Assembly: GCF_037975245.1 (NCBI RefSeq)
Contig: NC_092575.1
Span: 26,819,841-26,883,840, forward strand
Direction: 5' to 3'
Origin: Apostichopus japonicus
Taxonomy: Eukaryota > Echinodermata > Holothuroidea > Aspidochirotida > Stichopodidae
Length of the DNA: 64,000 nucleotides
Each line of letters starts with the position of its first letter. Position 1 is the first letter of the stretch. The notes beneath the pieces were generated by a model. That model had not been told where the DNA came from. It did not search any database and saw only the letters and a program-made list of their open reading frames with translations. The translations under genes and the position numbers were made by a program. This document shows positions 12,101 through 22,778 of the stretch, in pieces.

Positions 12101-15100
12101 TCATGCATGACCATGTTTTCATTCCGAGTTGCTTCAGACTTCAGAGCTTTAGTGATATGTATACAGATATTTATCATTATGAAACTTAAGGATAAAGCTG
12201 AACAATTTGCTGAGCTGCTGTATACCATAACATCTAGGCCTTATACTTAAATGTAAGTTTAGGCCATAAGCTTAAATAATAACAATCTTACAAAGTAAAT
12301 CATTTAATTCATATGTGACAAGGAGTATTTGTACAAACCATGTAATACTTGTTTTTCACATTATAATAGCCAATGCATCATGATGAATCTCAATAAAGAA
12401 GGATATTTAAACTAGTACTTATACTGTAGTACTACTAGTATAGGGTACTACTGTTGCTTAGCTGGGCCAGTGGAAGCAATCTTCAACATTGGCAGATCCA
12501 GCTCAAAGGTGCATGGGGAGGGGGTGGGAGCGGGTGGGTACCATTTGAAGGGGTGCAAAATAGTTGTTATTGCTGACATAACAAAATAGGACCAAGCATT
12601 CTAGTGGAGTTTAGGATATGATAACCAGGTCCTCCCCTCTGAAAATTGTTTAAATAGTAGACTCAATGATACTAGCTACAATTGACAGGTGGGTGCCAAA
12701 TTAGCTACAGTATGTAGGGATGTCTCCTGTGTACATCTGTATATTTATTAAATGGTAAATATTTGCTGTTTGTTATTGCAGACTTCATCTAGGTAATGAT
12801 GGAAATGTGGAAACCGTAAAAGTTAAAAAGAATTCTATAACCCTTTTGGGGGAAAAATTTCTTTGCAGTCAATAATAATACCATTTTCTGCATGTATAAG
12901 TTGATGTTTCTGGGAAGTGTTGGTGTATGCTGGCCAATGCAAATGGTATGCTGGACAGGTAACAAATGTGGTGAAGCAGAGATTAACTTTATGCAAATGG
13001 TGATCAATGAATGGTCACTATGTGGAGTGTTATGGAGTGTTAGCTCAGTGGTTAACGCCGGTGCCTTTCAATCATAAGGTCCCGAGTTTGTGTCACTCCA
13101 AGATTAATGTATGTCGTCAAGTTACAGAGTTGTTGACAATTGACAATTCATAATCATGGTCGTTAAATATGAATCTAAGAGACTGACTTCGGTCAGCTTG
13201 CGGCTTTGATATAAAGCCAATGATGGCTTCTTCGCGAGTTCCTGCTTGCAGGAGGATCTAAACTACATGTGTGTATTCTGGATATGTATGAATTAAGTAT
13301 GTAGTAAACAGTGATAATTCATTAACATTAAATGGGGTTATCATTTACACCAAGCCTTCAGATTTTCACTTATCACCTATCTTTTCACCTATTGGCTCTG
13401 TCCAGATGTTCAATTTGAAATATGTGCCTCAGGGCATTTGTTTTCCCAAGAATTTACAGTGCCATTATTTTTCAGTCCACCTTGTTGATTTCCCAGTCTA
13501 TGGTGTTTTAATAAACTGCATTCCCTCAAAAATTCATAATATCTAGTGTACAGTAAATCTGCTACTGTCTGACTGTTGTGTATATTTTGAAGCAGACTTT
13601 TGTTGCTTGAACAGGTTTGAATAGCAAAAATATTACTTCATATTGTTGTTACCTGCTGAAATATGTATTATTGCTATGCAGCTTTGTGAACATTTTTCCA
13701 AGGTGATGTCCGAAACATTCAGTGATGTCCGAAATGCTCATTAAGTAACATTTAATGAACACTGAGGATTTGAACTATAATAAGTTCAAAACTGTCATTA
13801 TAGCTTAAAGGTAGCTTGTCAACAACAAAGACCCCTTTGTTACAAATTTAACTTTTGATATGATATGCATTGTGTAGAAAACATTACAGTGATGTCCTAA
13901 TACAGTTGTGGTGATGTCCGAAACATAGTCCAAGACAGTCTTATGCAAATCTATAAAACAAGTGTTTGCATTTTTCATTATTTCAAATGAATTTGATGCT
14001 GTTTGTTAGCATCACATATCGTGATGTACAGTACTGATATATACCGTATTGCTAAGTATTAACAAGCATGGCCTTCGTTTAAAAATTGTCTTGTTGATCA
14101 CTTGGATCACTTGTATCCCTTTTCTTTGTTTTGAACTTGGAACCTAGGAAGGGTCCATAGCTCTCTTTTGGTACGGGTATCAACTTACTAAAATGCTTTT
14201 CTATTCATTATTATTGCCATTAAATGAACATCATTTGGTTTATTACTAAATATTAGGTTTAATATATTAGGTAAACCATTGGTGGGTGATGTCCGAAACG
14301 AGATCAATTTGGAGGGGTGATGTCCGAAACAAGAGTCAAGAAAAAAAAAATTCTGAGAGGACATGACCCAGAATTTTCAGCTTTTGGTTAATATATGTGC
14401 TTATGTTGTGGTTTAATTTTATGGTGTAATTGTTACTATTAATTTCAATTTTGTTCTTTAAAGAAAAACTTTTTAAACTTTATTTCAGGAAAAATTGAAT
14501 ATTTTCTAACGATACTCTAATATTTTTGAAAAAACATCATCGATATTATTGAAAACTTGTCTTACAATAGCAAATTTTGTGTTAATAAAGAAAATAAAAA
14601 CAGAATTCCCAAATGTAGCAGCAATGGAATGACACACCACCATTAAAAAAAGAACAAATTTGGGGAAATTTATAGATTGTCACACTTTCAACCATCTTGA
14701 ATATAATTTCCAGAATAGTTTAAGCTCTGGTCAATTCTGATTCATAAATTGCAGATATTAGTTATGTTATTTATTTAGAATAGAAGTTCTTTACTGTAAT
14801 TTGAAAATTTGGTACCTCAGGCAACCAAATTGGGCGCTTTAACGTGAACAGACCCATATACGTTGAAAACCCGGTGTTCTAAACCCACCAATACTGAAGC
14901 GGATACACGAATTAGTATATCTCAGAAACGGTCTTGGGCACGTCAGTAAAATTGTCGCTTCGTTGAATAACCATTCATGTTGTCATCATGCATGCATAAA
15001 ATCATGTGACTGGCTTATTGTCAATTCATTATTTCAATTTTTGTGTATAAATACGTTTTAAACAACATTTTCCGGTTCAAAATTGTCACGTAATGTGATT

Positions 15101-16298
15101 AGTTTACATAATAGGATCGGTTTTATATTACAAAATATATAGGCCATATTTGATTTTAGATTTTTTTGAAATAATGCGGTATGAGTTGTGGTTGGAATAT
15201 TACATATTACATATATATTTATCGATTTATAGTGTGTACATTTAAATGGCTACAGATTTGTAGACATATAAGTTTGTTTCACCTGCACTTATTACAAAGA
15301 CAAAGTTGTCAGCTGCAGGTCAAACCTTTCATTTCGACTTCACTTCCTTAGAAGATTTCAGTTATGTTATGATCATTCTTTCATCTTCTTTTAAATTCTT
15401 TAATGCTAATTTTTTTCTGCAATTAGTTTGATACATTTAGATGATACCATAGTCTACTGTTAAATATAAGACCAGGTTATATAACATATGATTGGTTCCT
15501 TGTTTTCATGTTGTTGTTTCCCTCGCAAAAATTGAAACTGTTAATTCGAAACTTTTTGCTCTGCAAAGTAAACCTTTGAATGAGGCATTTTTCTTTTATT
15601 TTATGCCGACTAGTTTCGTTATGCATAAGGCAAAGTTGATTTACCATCTTACTGTCATGGTTTTAAGTTAAAAGAATAGTGCAGGTCAACATTTCTTATT
15701 GATATGTAAAAGAGGAACATAATCTAAGCATTCTGGTGAAATTTGCATTCAACTCCTATTCTTTTAATGAGCCAGGTTGATATTCCACAGCATCTCATTC
15801 TTAGCAGATGAAATTTATTTACAAAAGGATTTAGAATAATAACAAATTACGGCCTTCAACAAATCTTGCCTCTAGGATATTTAATGCGAGGAATACTTAG
15901 TCCTTGCAAACGTTCGTATTCCAAGTGCTGTCCACAGTTTTTACTCTTTTTTTTTCCCCTTAAGAAAATAACTTAAAGATACTGAAGGTTGGTTCATTAA
16001 ATAGGTAAATAACATTGCCTAAATGTGGAAGCAAAATGTCACGGGGAAAATAAGTAATACCTCTCAAACATGAATCGAGATGGCCTCACTTTGCAAATAC
16101 CTTACTAACTTTTCTTTCATCATTTTTTATTTGCAGCTTGATAGTTTGGTATATTATTTTCATATGGATTTTTTTGTTATGATCGTGACTATGATATATT
16201 AAGTTCAACCGTTATCAACATACATATAGACTTACTAACTTCAAATTCATACTTACTTGTTCAGTACCAGGTTCACTCATTGTACTTCCACTTGCCAT
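3120..16298 (-). CDS. TMEM134: TMEM134-like (DUF872 family) membrane protein, 5' part, spliced
   Basis: Four exons on the minus strand join with matching phases: 16298-16257 (ATG start, donor GTAAGT), 9598-9492 (donor GTGAGA), 9091-9015 (donor GTAAGT) and 3161-3120 (donor GTGAGT), each acceptor ending in AG. They give 89 residues plus a split codon. The N-terminus begins MASGSTMSEPGTEQ and is polar. The motif WWWQHPQV then precedes a hydrophobic segment, QAIIVAWTLLIIGLGLFVAG, read as the first membrane span. Human TMEM134 has the same order (a W-x-Q-H-P motif, then a first span ending in L-G-L). Family members are small two-span membrane proteins. The second span and C-terminus would be encoded downstream; I found no convincing exon between 3119 and 1, so the gene probably continues off the left edge. 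Intron 1 (6.7 kb) holds the 4.86-kb transposon. TMEM230 is the alternative paralogue. The exon structure is seen; the family name is inference. Confidence 0.5.
3170..4980. other. Intron of the TMEM134-like gene, nothing further seen
   Basis: Short T-rich and A-rich frames only (3252-3491, 3676-3909), without family resemblance. Confidence 0.5.
4990..5435 (+). mobile_element. CAGG(C/T)GCGTATCC-family element, 5' block with polypurine core
   Basis: Starts CAGGTGCGTATCCAGG, then a GC-rich palindromic stretch, then about 120 bases of almost pure A/G (5040-5160), then a tail shared with 22.78 kb (CCAACTGTGGCTGGTCTCGA at about 5379). No right terminal repeat immediately follows; the copy may be joined to or deleted against the next block. 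Confidence 0.5.
5520..5765 (+). mobile_element. Same family, 3' block with duplicated core module
   Basis: Contains the module (A)GTG(C/T)CATTTCCAGCGATCTGGGAG...CTTGTACGCTTCGCGC twice in tandem (about 5545-5625 and 5630-5712) and ends TATGCGCCTG, the right terminal repeat. Closest to the complete 63477-63764 copy. Confidence 0.5.
5780..7197 (+). mobile_element. Same family, long 3' copy with a nested insertion
   Basis: Starts near GCAAACAGCAGATATCACATC, is interrupted by about 0.7 kb (5850-6530), then runs parallel to 24.92-25.59 kb, sharing for example TGTTCGGTTTCGGAAATATC and CACCAATAAATTAACTGTGT. It ends with the core module (7035-7155) and the right terminal repeat CCTGGATACGCGCCTG (to 7197). 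Short open frames here are non-coding. Confidence 0.5.
6124..6507 (+). mobile_element. 384-bp MITE nested in the preceding copy
   Basis: Bounded by the 11-bp perfect inverted repeats AGTGGCGGAGC (6124-6134) and GCTCCGCCACT (6497-6507). It also carries the shared core module at about 6352-6445 (CTACGCGCCAACCAGTGGTG), so its ends differ from the main family while its middle is the same. Confidence 0.5.
7200..9010. other. Intron of the TMEM134-like gene, nothing further seen
   Basis: Unique AT-rich sequence; no exon or repeat recognised. Confidence 0.5.
9313..9386 (+). repeat. Tandem duplication, unit about 38 bp
   Basis: GTACAAATACCAATCATTAT followed by TTGGTATATTTTAT occurs twice in a row with no visible change. 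Each unit holds the inverted repeat AATACCAA/TTGGTATT in part. Intronic in the TMEM134-like gene. Confidence 0.5.
10362..10973. repeat. Left cluster of the GTGATGTCCGAAACA motif
   Basis: Six copies. On the minus strand: 10362-10377, 10940-10954, 10959-10973. On the plus strand: 10575-10589, 10748-10762, 10766-10780. The last two in each group are close pairs. They lie 370-980 bp inside the element's left end. Likely subterminal protein-binding sites by analogy with other DNA transposons; that role is inference. Confidence 0.5.
13034..13275 (+). mobile_element. tRNA-derived SINE
   Basis: A tRNA-like head spans 13034-13099: acceptor arms GGAGTG and CACTCC pair, an A box TAGCTCAGTGG lies at 13041-13051, and a degenerate B box GTCCCGAGTTT at 13079-13089. 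The anticodon loop is eight bases, so this is not a working tRNA. A body follows with three short hairpins: GACTTCGGTC, then GGCTTT/AAAGCC, then CCTGC/GCAGG. The right limit is approximate. It is nested in the 9993-14855 transposon. Confidence 0.5.
13703..14330 (+). repeat. Right cluster of the GTGATGTCCGAAACA motif
   Basis: Copies at 13703-13717, 13722-13735 (ends AAATG), 13911-13925, 14286-14299 and 14317-14330, plus a degenerate one at 13889. All are on the plus strand, unlike the mixed left cluster. They lie 525-1150 bp inside the right end. Confidence 0.5.
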
Positions 16299-17130
16299 AG
16301 CCACTCCACTCCGCACAGTCAGGTCATGTTGATCTATTTATACAATGAAGAATTTGTTCCTATGCAACATTGGTGTCGTAAATCTGCTGCAAGGTAAATT
16401 TGCGTTCCTTATATTATCAACTAGCAGTTTCACTCAAGTGCCACAAACAAACGTCATTCGGGCTATACACGAAACATATAATTACTACTCGCCTTGCCTT
16501 TCATAGAAGAGACAACTATATTTGTATAGGCCAATGTATTCTCGCGTGATCATTAAATGGTTAGGCCGCACGGAAGTATACGTTATCCTCACAGTACGTG
16601 TAGGCCCATACTATCAATACAGGCGATGAGTCAAACAACGTGAGGATAATAAACTTTAAAAAGAACGACCGTTGGACTTTGATCCGCATTGTTTACAGCT
16701 AATTAATTACAGACAAGCAAACCGTAGTCTACGTTTCTGCTTAAACGTGTATACCTCAACAGTTGTGATAATATAAGTGCAATTACGATGGACATAATGT
16801 TAGGCTGAAAGGGTGTATAGGCTATGATGTACCACAACTGTATGTAAATAATAAAACGCCTCTAAATAACTATAGCTACTCATTTACCAATAACAAACGT
16901 CGTCTGCTGGTTTGAGCAAACAAGCAATCAGTGCATATTTGTTTTATTTATACATGCTAAGTGACCATTAAAGAATTGTATTAGCCAAATAATCCGAGAG
17001 ACTTGAAAATTTTTGACGTACTATTACCTATATGAAGTATATAAAATAAAAGTGCGCTCACCTAATTAGCTAACTGATAGGTGGGCGTGATTAACCTTTA
17101 CCAACGAGAACTTATAAGTTACCCTGGTTC
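14860..17130. other. Intron 1 start, first exon and divergent upstream region
   Basis: 14860-16250 is AT-rich intron with nothing recognised. 16300-17130 lies between two opposite-facing candidate first exons and may hold promoters; I see no convincing TATA or CpG-rich block. Confidence 0.5.
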
Positions 17131-17133
17131 AAA

Positions 17134-17208
17134 ATGGTAAAGAATAAGAAGCGGGAACAAGCAGCTCATTGTAAATCTATAAATGGGCAACAATTGTCGA
17201 ACATGCAG
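17134..17208 (+). CDS. Candidate first coding exon, unidentified plus-strand gene
   Basis: An ATG opens 25 codons, starting MVKNKKREQAAHCKS, that end exactly at CAG followed by a good donor (GTAAGC) in phase 0. The encoded stretch is basic and polar and matches no family I can name. It lies about 840 bp from the ATG exon of the TMEM134-like gene, which points the other way, so the gap could be a shared two-way promoter. I did not find the next exon with confidence. It could be chance, since one ATG, 25 codons and a donor is modest evidence. Confidence 0.5.
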
Positions 17209-17209
17209 G

Positions 17210-19770
17210 TAAGCAATACAAACTTTGTTGTGTGTGAGATGATTGACATGCTTCTATATGTACCTCCATCTAGACTTGAACAAGTCCTAATTAAATGATA
17301 CACAGACACACTATAGTGCTTGAACTACCAATGTTTTCTTATTTGCCTCATTTACTCAGTATATGTGGTAAGAAAACAGCGAAGCTCAACACATTTCCAA
17401 ACAAATGGAACGTACGGTATACGGACAACCGTTGATATGCACGTCAAACTTACATACCATCCTCCTAGTCAATAATTTTAACATGCTAGAAACGTTTTGG
17501 AAAGATTGATATAACACCGGGTTACAGTGGGGTAGGGGGCTCCTCTGTGAAGATTGTTGTCCCCCCCCCCCACTCCACGTCGCCCCCATATGTGCCATCA
17601 TCATGTCACAAATAACAGGACATGAGTTTTGTGCCACTCCTTAAATTGTAAGAACCCCTCCTTAAATTGTTCGCGCTAATCCAAATCAGAAATCCTGTGA
17701 ATGGGTCTGAGGGTAACCGTTGTGACCATCCAATATGTTATGGTTCATAGTGATGAATATTTGAGTTCGCATTAGTGCAGTAATACAAATTGAGCAGACG
17801 CTTATTAAATGACAGACATTGGCTGTTCGTCTCGTGCATGTCACCACTTACCAGCTTTTACTTTGTGAACGTCCTTTCATAGGCCAGCCGGGCAAAACTG
17901 TAACTTCGTGTTTGTTAAGTTCCACTGAAAATTATGTTCCCGCCAAAAGATTATTTGAATAGAACGCGTTATGAGATTTGGCAGATGGTTTATATTCAAT
18001 GTGTGCGCGCGCGTGCCATGCTGCAGTGTTTATGCGTCATTAACTATCTTTTTTCGGTCATGTAGCAAGACTTCAGGAGGACGCTCCAGCAAAGGTTGCT
18101 TTAAGAGAAGCATTGAGACATACTGCTAAACCAGTAGGAAGGCCCGTGTCTACATTGCTTGGAAAAAAGTCGCAATTTAAGGACGTTAACATTAACAATT
18201 TCGAGGAAGCAATAAACCTTGCGCAAGATCGTGATACGTGGCGGATGTTAATCACTGAGCATGTCGGATAGACGAGACTTAACTTACTACTACTACTAAA
18301 CCATCTTCCTTGCGCATTAGAATGAATGCAGAACAACGCGTTTACATATTATTCTTAAAAGGGGTACGTAATGAACTGAAACGTGTTTGGATTAGTGCGT
18401 CTTGGGTGGGAAGGGCTGGGGGTACGTACGATTAGTTAACTTTGGATGCTTATGTACATAGGCATATGCTGCTGTACCAACGCTATTGAAAACGTGCAGT
18501 GGCTCTTTGACTTTTGAAATCATAGGTCAAAAGTCAAACGAAAATGCAGAAACAACATTTTGACCATTCAAGGCGTACGAAAAAAAGTGAAACTCTCATA
18601 TCCATATGTAGTAAATAACACCCACAAACTTTGTATTAGAATATTTTTAATTATAACGTAATACAGGTACATGATTCCAACGTGCCAAAATGATAAACTG
18701 CCCGATACCTCCCACTCGTGAAATTAAATGCCAAAGGTCACGTGGTCAATGAAGAACAAAGGTAAGAGCTATGCAAGACTTGTTCGAAAAGTAGGTCGCG
18801 AACGTCTCCTTAACCTATACAGCAAGCTTGGTGGGTGTTTTGTTTGGATTATAGGATGTTGCGCAGAAAGCATGTCAAAGTTCACGTCAGGTCACACGTT
18901 ATTAAAAAGAAAGCCCTATAGAGATGTAGGGAATAAGACTTTAAATTAATTAGCGTAAAATGCCATCGGTCGATGGAGTTCAAATGTCAACTTTGTGCGA
19001 AAACGTGTCATGTGAACTTCTCCTTACCCATAATAGCGATAGGCTACGAAATAGGTCTGGTCATGGCCTGTTGGGTCTCTGTGAGTTATCGTCTAACGTC
19101 CTATGTCAAAGGCCATTGTAACCAAACTTTCTTTTTGCCATTAGAAGCCTTTCAAAATGGAAAATGACATGCATGTACCACGGAAACTTGCGTTTAAAAT
19201 ACAATTAAGAATGTCTTGAAAATTGCTTACATTTTAAAACACAAGCGCAAAGTCGTTACACTGGTAACATTTAAATGTACTATATAAAATATACATAAAA
19301 TGTAAATAAAATGTACATAAAATGAAAATAAAATGTAGGGAGAATGATGGAAGTGATTGCGTTTTACTCCCCTTACCCAAAAAAAACATGTTCAACTTTT
19401 CATGAATTAGTGATTCGATATTACGCAATATAACCTTTGACATGCATGATCTCTATTTCTCAGCCATGTAAGCTGTCTTATTTCCATTAATTTGACAATC
19501 AGTGTTAAAAATATGAAAACTGATTTTCTGTTGAGTTACAACTTCTTGAAATTTTCTGAAATCTTAGAAAGAGATCTACACTCACATTCGATCACAGCTA
19601 TACAACGTATTTGACCTATAACTGTCGTACACTAAATAATGCCAGATTTGATATGGGAAACTTTGGCGCTTTATATAAATTCATAAAAAAAGTCCTAATT
19701 TTACTTGATTAGATTGTAGAAAACAGTGGATTGACATTAACACTGAGGCTTCCACTGAAGCGCTGCAGTG
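17210..19770. other. No gene recognised apart from the LINE fragment
   Basis: Includes a C-run (about 17563) and a GC-alternating GTGTGCGCGCGCG stretch (about 18001). Frames at 18728-18949 and 18973-19167 have no splice or family support. Confidence 0.5.
18051..18298 (+). mobile_element. LINE 3' fragment (end of reverse-transcriptase ORF plus TAC tail)
   Basis: One frame reads FGHVARLQEDAPAKVALREA, continues through GRPVSTLLGKKSQFKD and ends AQDRDTWRMLITEHVG at TAG (18269-18271). The WFGHVAR-like start and DR-x-x-W-R end are typical of the C-terminus of non-LTR retrotransposon proteins. A (TAC)n tail follows. Possible 9-bp target duplications, AACTATCTT (18042) and AACCATCTT (18299), differ at one base. 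The copy is truncated at its 5' end. Confidence 0.5.
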
Positions 19771-19774
19771 TCAT

Positions 19775-20250
19775 ACTGATGCTACGGACATACTCATACT
19801 ACGGAGATACTCATGCTACGGATATACTCATGCTACGAACATACTCATCCTAGGGACATACTCATGCTAATGACATACTCTTACTACGAACATAGTTCGG
19901 ATGTACTCATGCTACAAAAATACTACGGATAAACTCATACTACGGATATACTCATACTACAGATATACTCTTACTATGGACAAACTTATTCTACGAATAT
20001 AATCATACTAAGAACGTGTTCGTGCTACGGTCATACTATACGGATATACTCAAACTACGGATGAACGTATGTAACGGGCATACTCATACTACGGACACTG
20101 CGGATATACTTACACTACGAATAAACTCATACTACGCACATACTACGGATATACTCACACTACGGGTAAACTCACGTAACGGATATACCCATACTACGGA
20201 CATACTCGTACTATTGACATACTCATGCTACGGACATACTCAAGGGCTCA
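19775..20250 (+). repeat. Minisatellite, unit about 17-18 bp (ACTCATACTACGGACAT)
   Basis: About 25 diverged copies of CATACTCATACTACGGA-type units. Flanks appear unique. It lies about 280 bp left of the AGATATCT MITE. Confidence 0.5.
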
Positions 20251-20534
20251 TTTTTAAGAAAATGTTAAGGTATTCTTTCGGACAACGTTGCTTTCATATT
20301 TGGTTGTCCGAAGGATTGTTTGGTTGTACAATGAAAACACCAAAAAATACTACTGGAGTTGCCTGAGTGTGGTACATCGCACGCATCGTGTGCACTAAAG
20401 TTACTGAATATATGCCTAGTGTCTATTGTTATAGTTACGTACGTCCTGCGATTTTCTAACACTTGGGAGTTTTAAAACGGGGCGCCTTGCGCGAGATCTG
20501 TACGTAAAAGTAATACTACAATGTATCGATTTTA

Positions 20535-21465
20535 TGGAAAGCCGTTTTAACATTTAATAAGGAATTTCAGATATCTCGAAATAATTTCAGATATCTCAAA
20601 TTAAATTACAGATATCTCCAATTTATTTAAAATATCTACAAATAATTGCAGATATCTTAAAATCAATTTCAGATATCTCGAAATACCAGGGAATTTCAGA
20701 TATAAAAAATTGAATTCGAGATATCTCGAATTCATTTTCAGATATCTCGAATTTAATTTCAGATATCTCGAATTCAATTTCAGATATCTGAAATAGAATT
20801 TTAGATATCTCGAATTCAATTTCAGATATCTCGAATTCAATTTCAGATATCTGAAATAAAATTTCAGATATCTCGAATTCATCTTCAGATATCTCGAATT
20901 CAATTTCAGATATCTCGAATTCAGTTTCAGATATCTGAAATAGAATTTCAGATATCTCGAATTCAATTACAGATATCTCGAATTCAATTACAAATATCTG
21001 AAAATTCTCCATTAAATGTTAAAATGGCTTTCCATACGTGCCATTTTAACATTTAATCGGAAATTTCTGCATATGCATTACAGATATCTGGAATTCAATT
21101 GCAGATATCTCGAATTAGATTTGCAGATATCTTGAATTCAATTTCAGATATCTCGAATTCAATTTCAGATATCTCGAATTCAATTTCAGATATCTGAAAT
21201 AGAATTTCAGATATCTCGAATTCAATTTCGGATATCTCGAATTCAATTTCAGATATCTGAATTAGAATTTCAAATATCTCGAAATCTATTTTAGATATCT
21301 CGAATTCAATTTCAGATATCTGAAATAAAATTTCAGATATCTCGAATTAAATTTAAGATATCTCGAATTTAATTTTAGATATCTGAAATAGAATTTTAGA
21401 TATCTAAAATAAGAAACAATTTAAGATATCTGAAATTCCCGATTAAATGTTAAAATGGCTTTCCA
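20535..21465. mobile_element. TA-flanked MITE built of palindromic AGATATCT repeats
   Basis: The left end TGGAAAGCCGTTTTAACATT and the right end (inverse of TGGAAAGCCATTTTAACATT) are inverted repeats. TA sits on both sides (20533-20534 and 21466-21467), the usual target duplication of Tc1/mariner-type elements. Between them lie roughly 40 copies of a unit of about 21 bp, TTCAGATATCTCGAATTCAAT, in which AGATATCT and often GAATTC are palindromes. A right-end sequence followed by a partial left-end sequence at about 21010-21065 shows two copies lying in tandem (20535-21033 and about 21039-21465). Open frames on the minus strand here are by-products of the 21-bp period. Confidence 0.5.
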
Positions 21466-22119
21466 TACGATTTAGCCTTGTAGGTGAATACTGTAACGTT
21501 AGACTTCGCAGACCAGATCTATCGGCATGAGGCTTACGTTTTACCCTTAGTGAGTAGTCTTACGCAATACCTTCAAATTGCTTCCGTCTTACGTTTTGGG
21601 GTCAACAAATCCCAAGTACACACACTCACAGCTTGCCCTATGAAAAACAAAACAATTTATAACGAATATCTTTCTTTCTTTTCCAAAAAACCACAACTTC
21701 TTCTCAAAAGAACCAAAATTCCAATCCTTTGCACGGATGATTGAATTTGTTTGAAATCAATTAAATCATAACAATCAACCGCAAGTATACATCGTACACA
21801 ACAAGTCCATTGCAGAGATTTTCATGCTAAAATAGTCCATGGTGGTTTCTAAATTTCTTGTGATATGCTTGGCTAATAGCTTTTCATTGTCTGCAAGCAT
21901 TCTTGCATCTATAAGTTCTCAATGAACACAAAGGGTGTTGTTTAAATGCAATTATACTTGTAACTATATGGTAACTAATCAACGGCAAACTTCGCGCTTC
22001 AGAATTTGACAACAATTTTGTTGTCGTATACTAGTTACAGCTTCATCATTCGATTTTTTGTGCACTAGCCGATGTTTTTCAGGGATCATTTTAACTTAGT
22101 ATTGTGCGTTCTTGTAGAG

Positions 22120-22624
22120 CATGGTTTCCCTAACTTTATCCCTCCACGAACCCCCTGTGGATGTCAGAGTTGTCCACGAACCCCCAACTTTTCGAGACAC
22201 GATCTGAGTCATTATTATACTATAATACGCATAACAGATCAAGTTCATAGTGTAATAGTACATAGTGTAATAGTTCATAGTGTAATAGTTCATAGTTTAA
22301 CAGTTCATAGTGTAATAGTTCATAGTGTAACAGTTCATAGTGTAACAGTTCATAGTGTAATAGTGTAACAGTTCATAGTGTAATAGTACATAGTGTAATA
22401 GTTCATAGTGTAATAGTTCATAGTGTAATAGTTCATAGTGTAATATTGTAGTTTGCCGATACTCGATTTGTACAATTTTTGTATATTACTAACTTATATG
22501 ATATATCAGATTTTAGTTCAGCAAAAAACACTCTAGTTTTGACTTTCAGAAAAGTCTCACGAACCCCCTGGAATTTACTCACGGGCCCCCTGGGGATTCA
22601 TGCACCCCGGTTAGGGAACCGCTG
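22120..22624. mobile_element. hAT-type MITE with 8-bp target duplication
   Basis: The ends are CATGGTTTCCCTAAC and the inverse of CAGCGGTTCCCTAAC (12 of 15 match). The flanks TTGTAGAG (22112-22119) and CTGTAGAG (22625-22632) form an 8-bp target duplication with one change, as hAT elements make. CACGAACCCCCTG occurs near both ends. The middle is a 15-bp tandem array. No coding capacity. Confidence 0.5.
22243..22446 (+). repeat. 15-bp minisatellite (TTCATAGTGTAATAG)n
   Basis: About 13 copies of a 15-bp unit with few changes, wholly inside the 505-bp MITE. The unit length is a multiple of three, so it leaves a spurious open frame. Confidence 0.5.
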
Positions 22625-22778
22625 CTGTAGAGGTATCATTTAAAGTGCATGTTTTCATGGAGGACTGAAGGGACACAAGTTTTTCTGAGCGGACGCAAAC
22701 ATTCTTAAGACGTGTTATCTTTTAAATCTTGGTAAAAACAATGAGTGTAGAGTTATAGACATTTTATGTGTATGACAC

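Larger units (their letters stand above)
9993..14855. mobile_element. Long non-coding DNA transposon with terminal inverted repeats and ATAT target duplication
   Basis: The left end reads GGGTCTGTTCACGTTAAAGC (from 9993) and the right end its exact reverse complement (ending 14855); identity continues through GCCCAA to about 27 bp. Both ends are flanked by ATAT (9989-9992 and 14856-14859), which fits a 4-bp target duplication. Inside, GTGATGTCCGAAAC(A) occurs 11 times plus one degenerate copy, in a left cluster (10362-10973) and a right cluster (13703-14330). A second motif, TTTCCGTCCACAT or close variants, occurs four times on the left (about 10180, 10379, 10559, 10733). The longest open frame is 85 codons and looks non-coding, so the element would depend on a transposase from elsewhere. 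It lies in intron 1 of the TMEM134-like gene. I do not recognise the superfamily. Confidence 0.5.
22052..22745 (+). repeat. Older dispersed repeat, interrupted by the hAT MITE
   Basis: 22052-22119 plus 22625-22745 align, without the MITE, to the reverse complement of 27922-28115. Shared stretches include ACTTAGTATTGTGCGTTC, GTGCATGTTTTCATGGAGGA and TTTCTGAGCGGACGCAA. Identity is imperfect, so this repeat is older than the MITE. Confidence 0.5.

Noticed and set aside
13034-13099. A functional tRNA gene
   Set aside because: The anticodon loop has eight bases and the B box is degenerate; the following body marks it as a SINE.
20601-21012. Two long overlapping minus-strand frames reading EFEISEIEFEIS and NSRYLKLNSRYLK
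   Set aside because: They arise from the 21-bp DNA repeat; both frames stay open for the same reason and no start, splice or family evidence exists.
22243-22446. CRISPR-like array
   Set aside because: Direct 15-bp tandem units without spacers, inside a hAT MITE in an animal genome.
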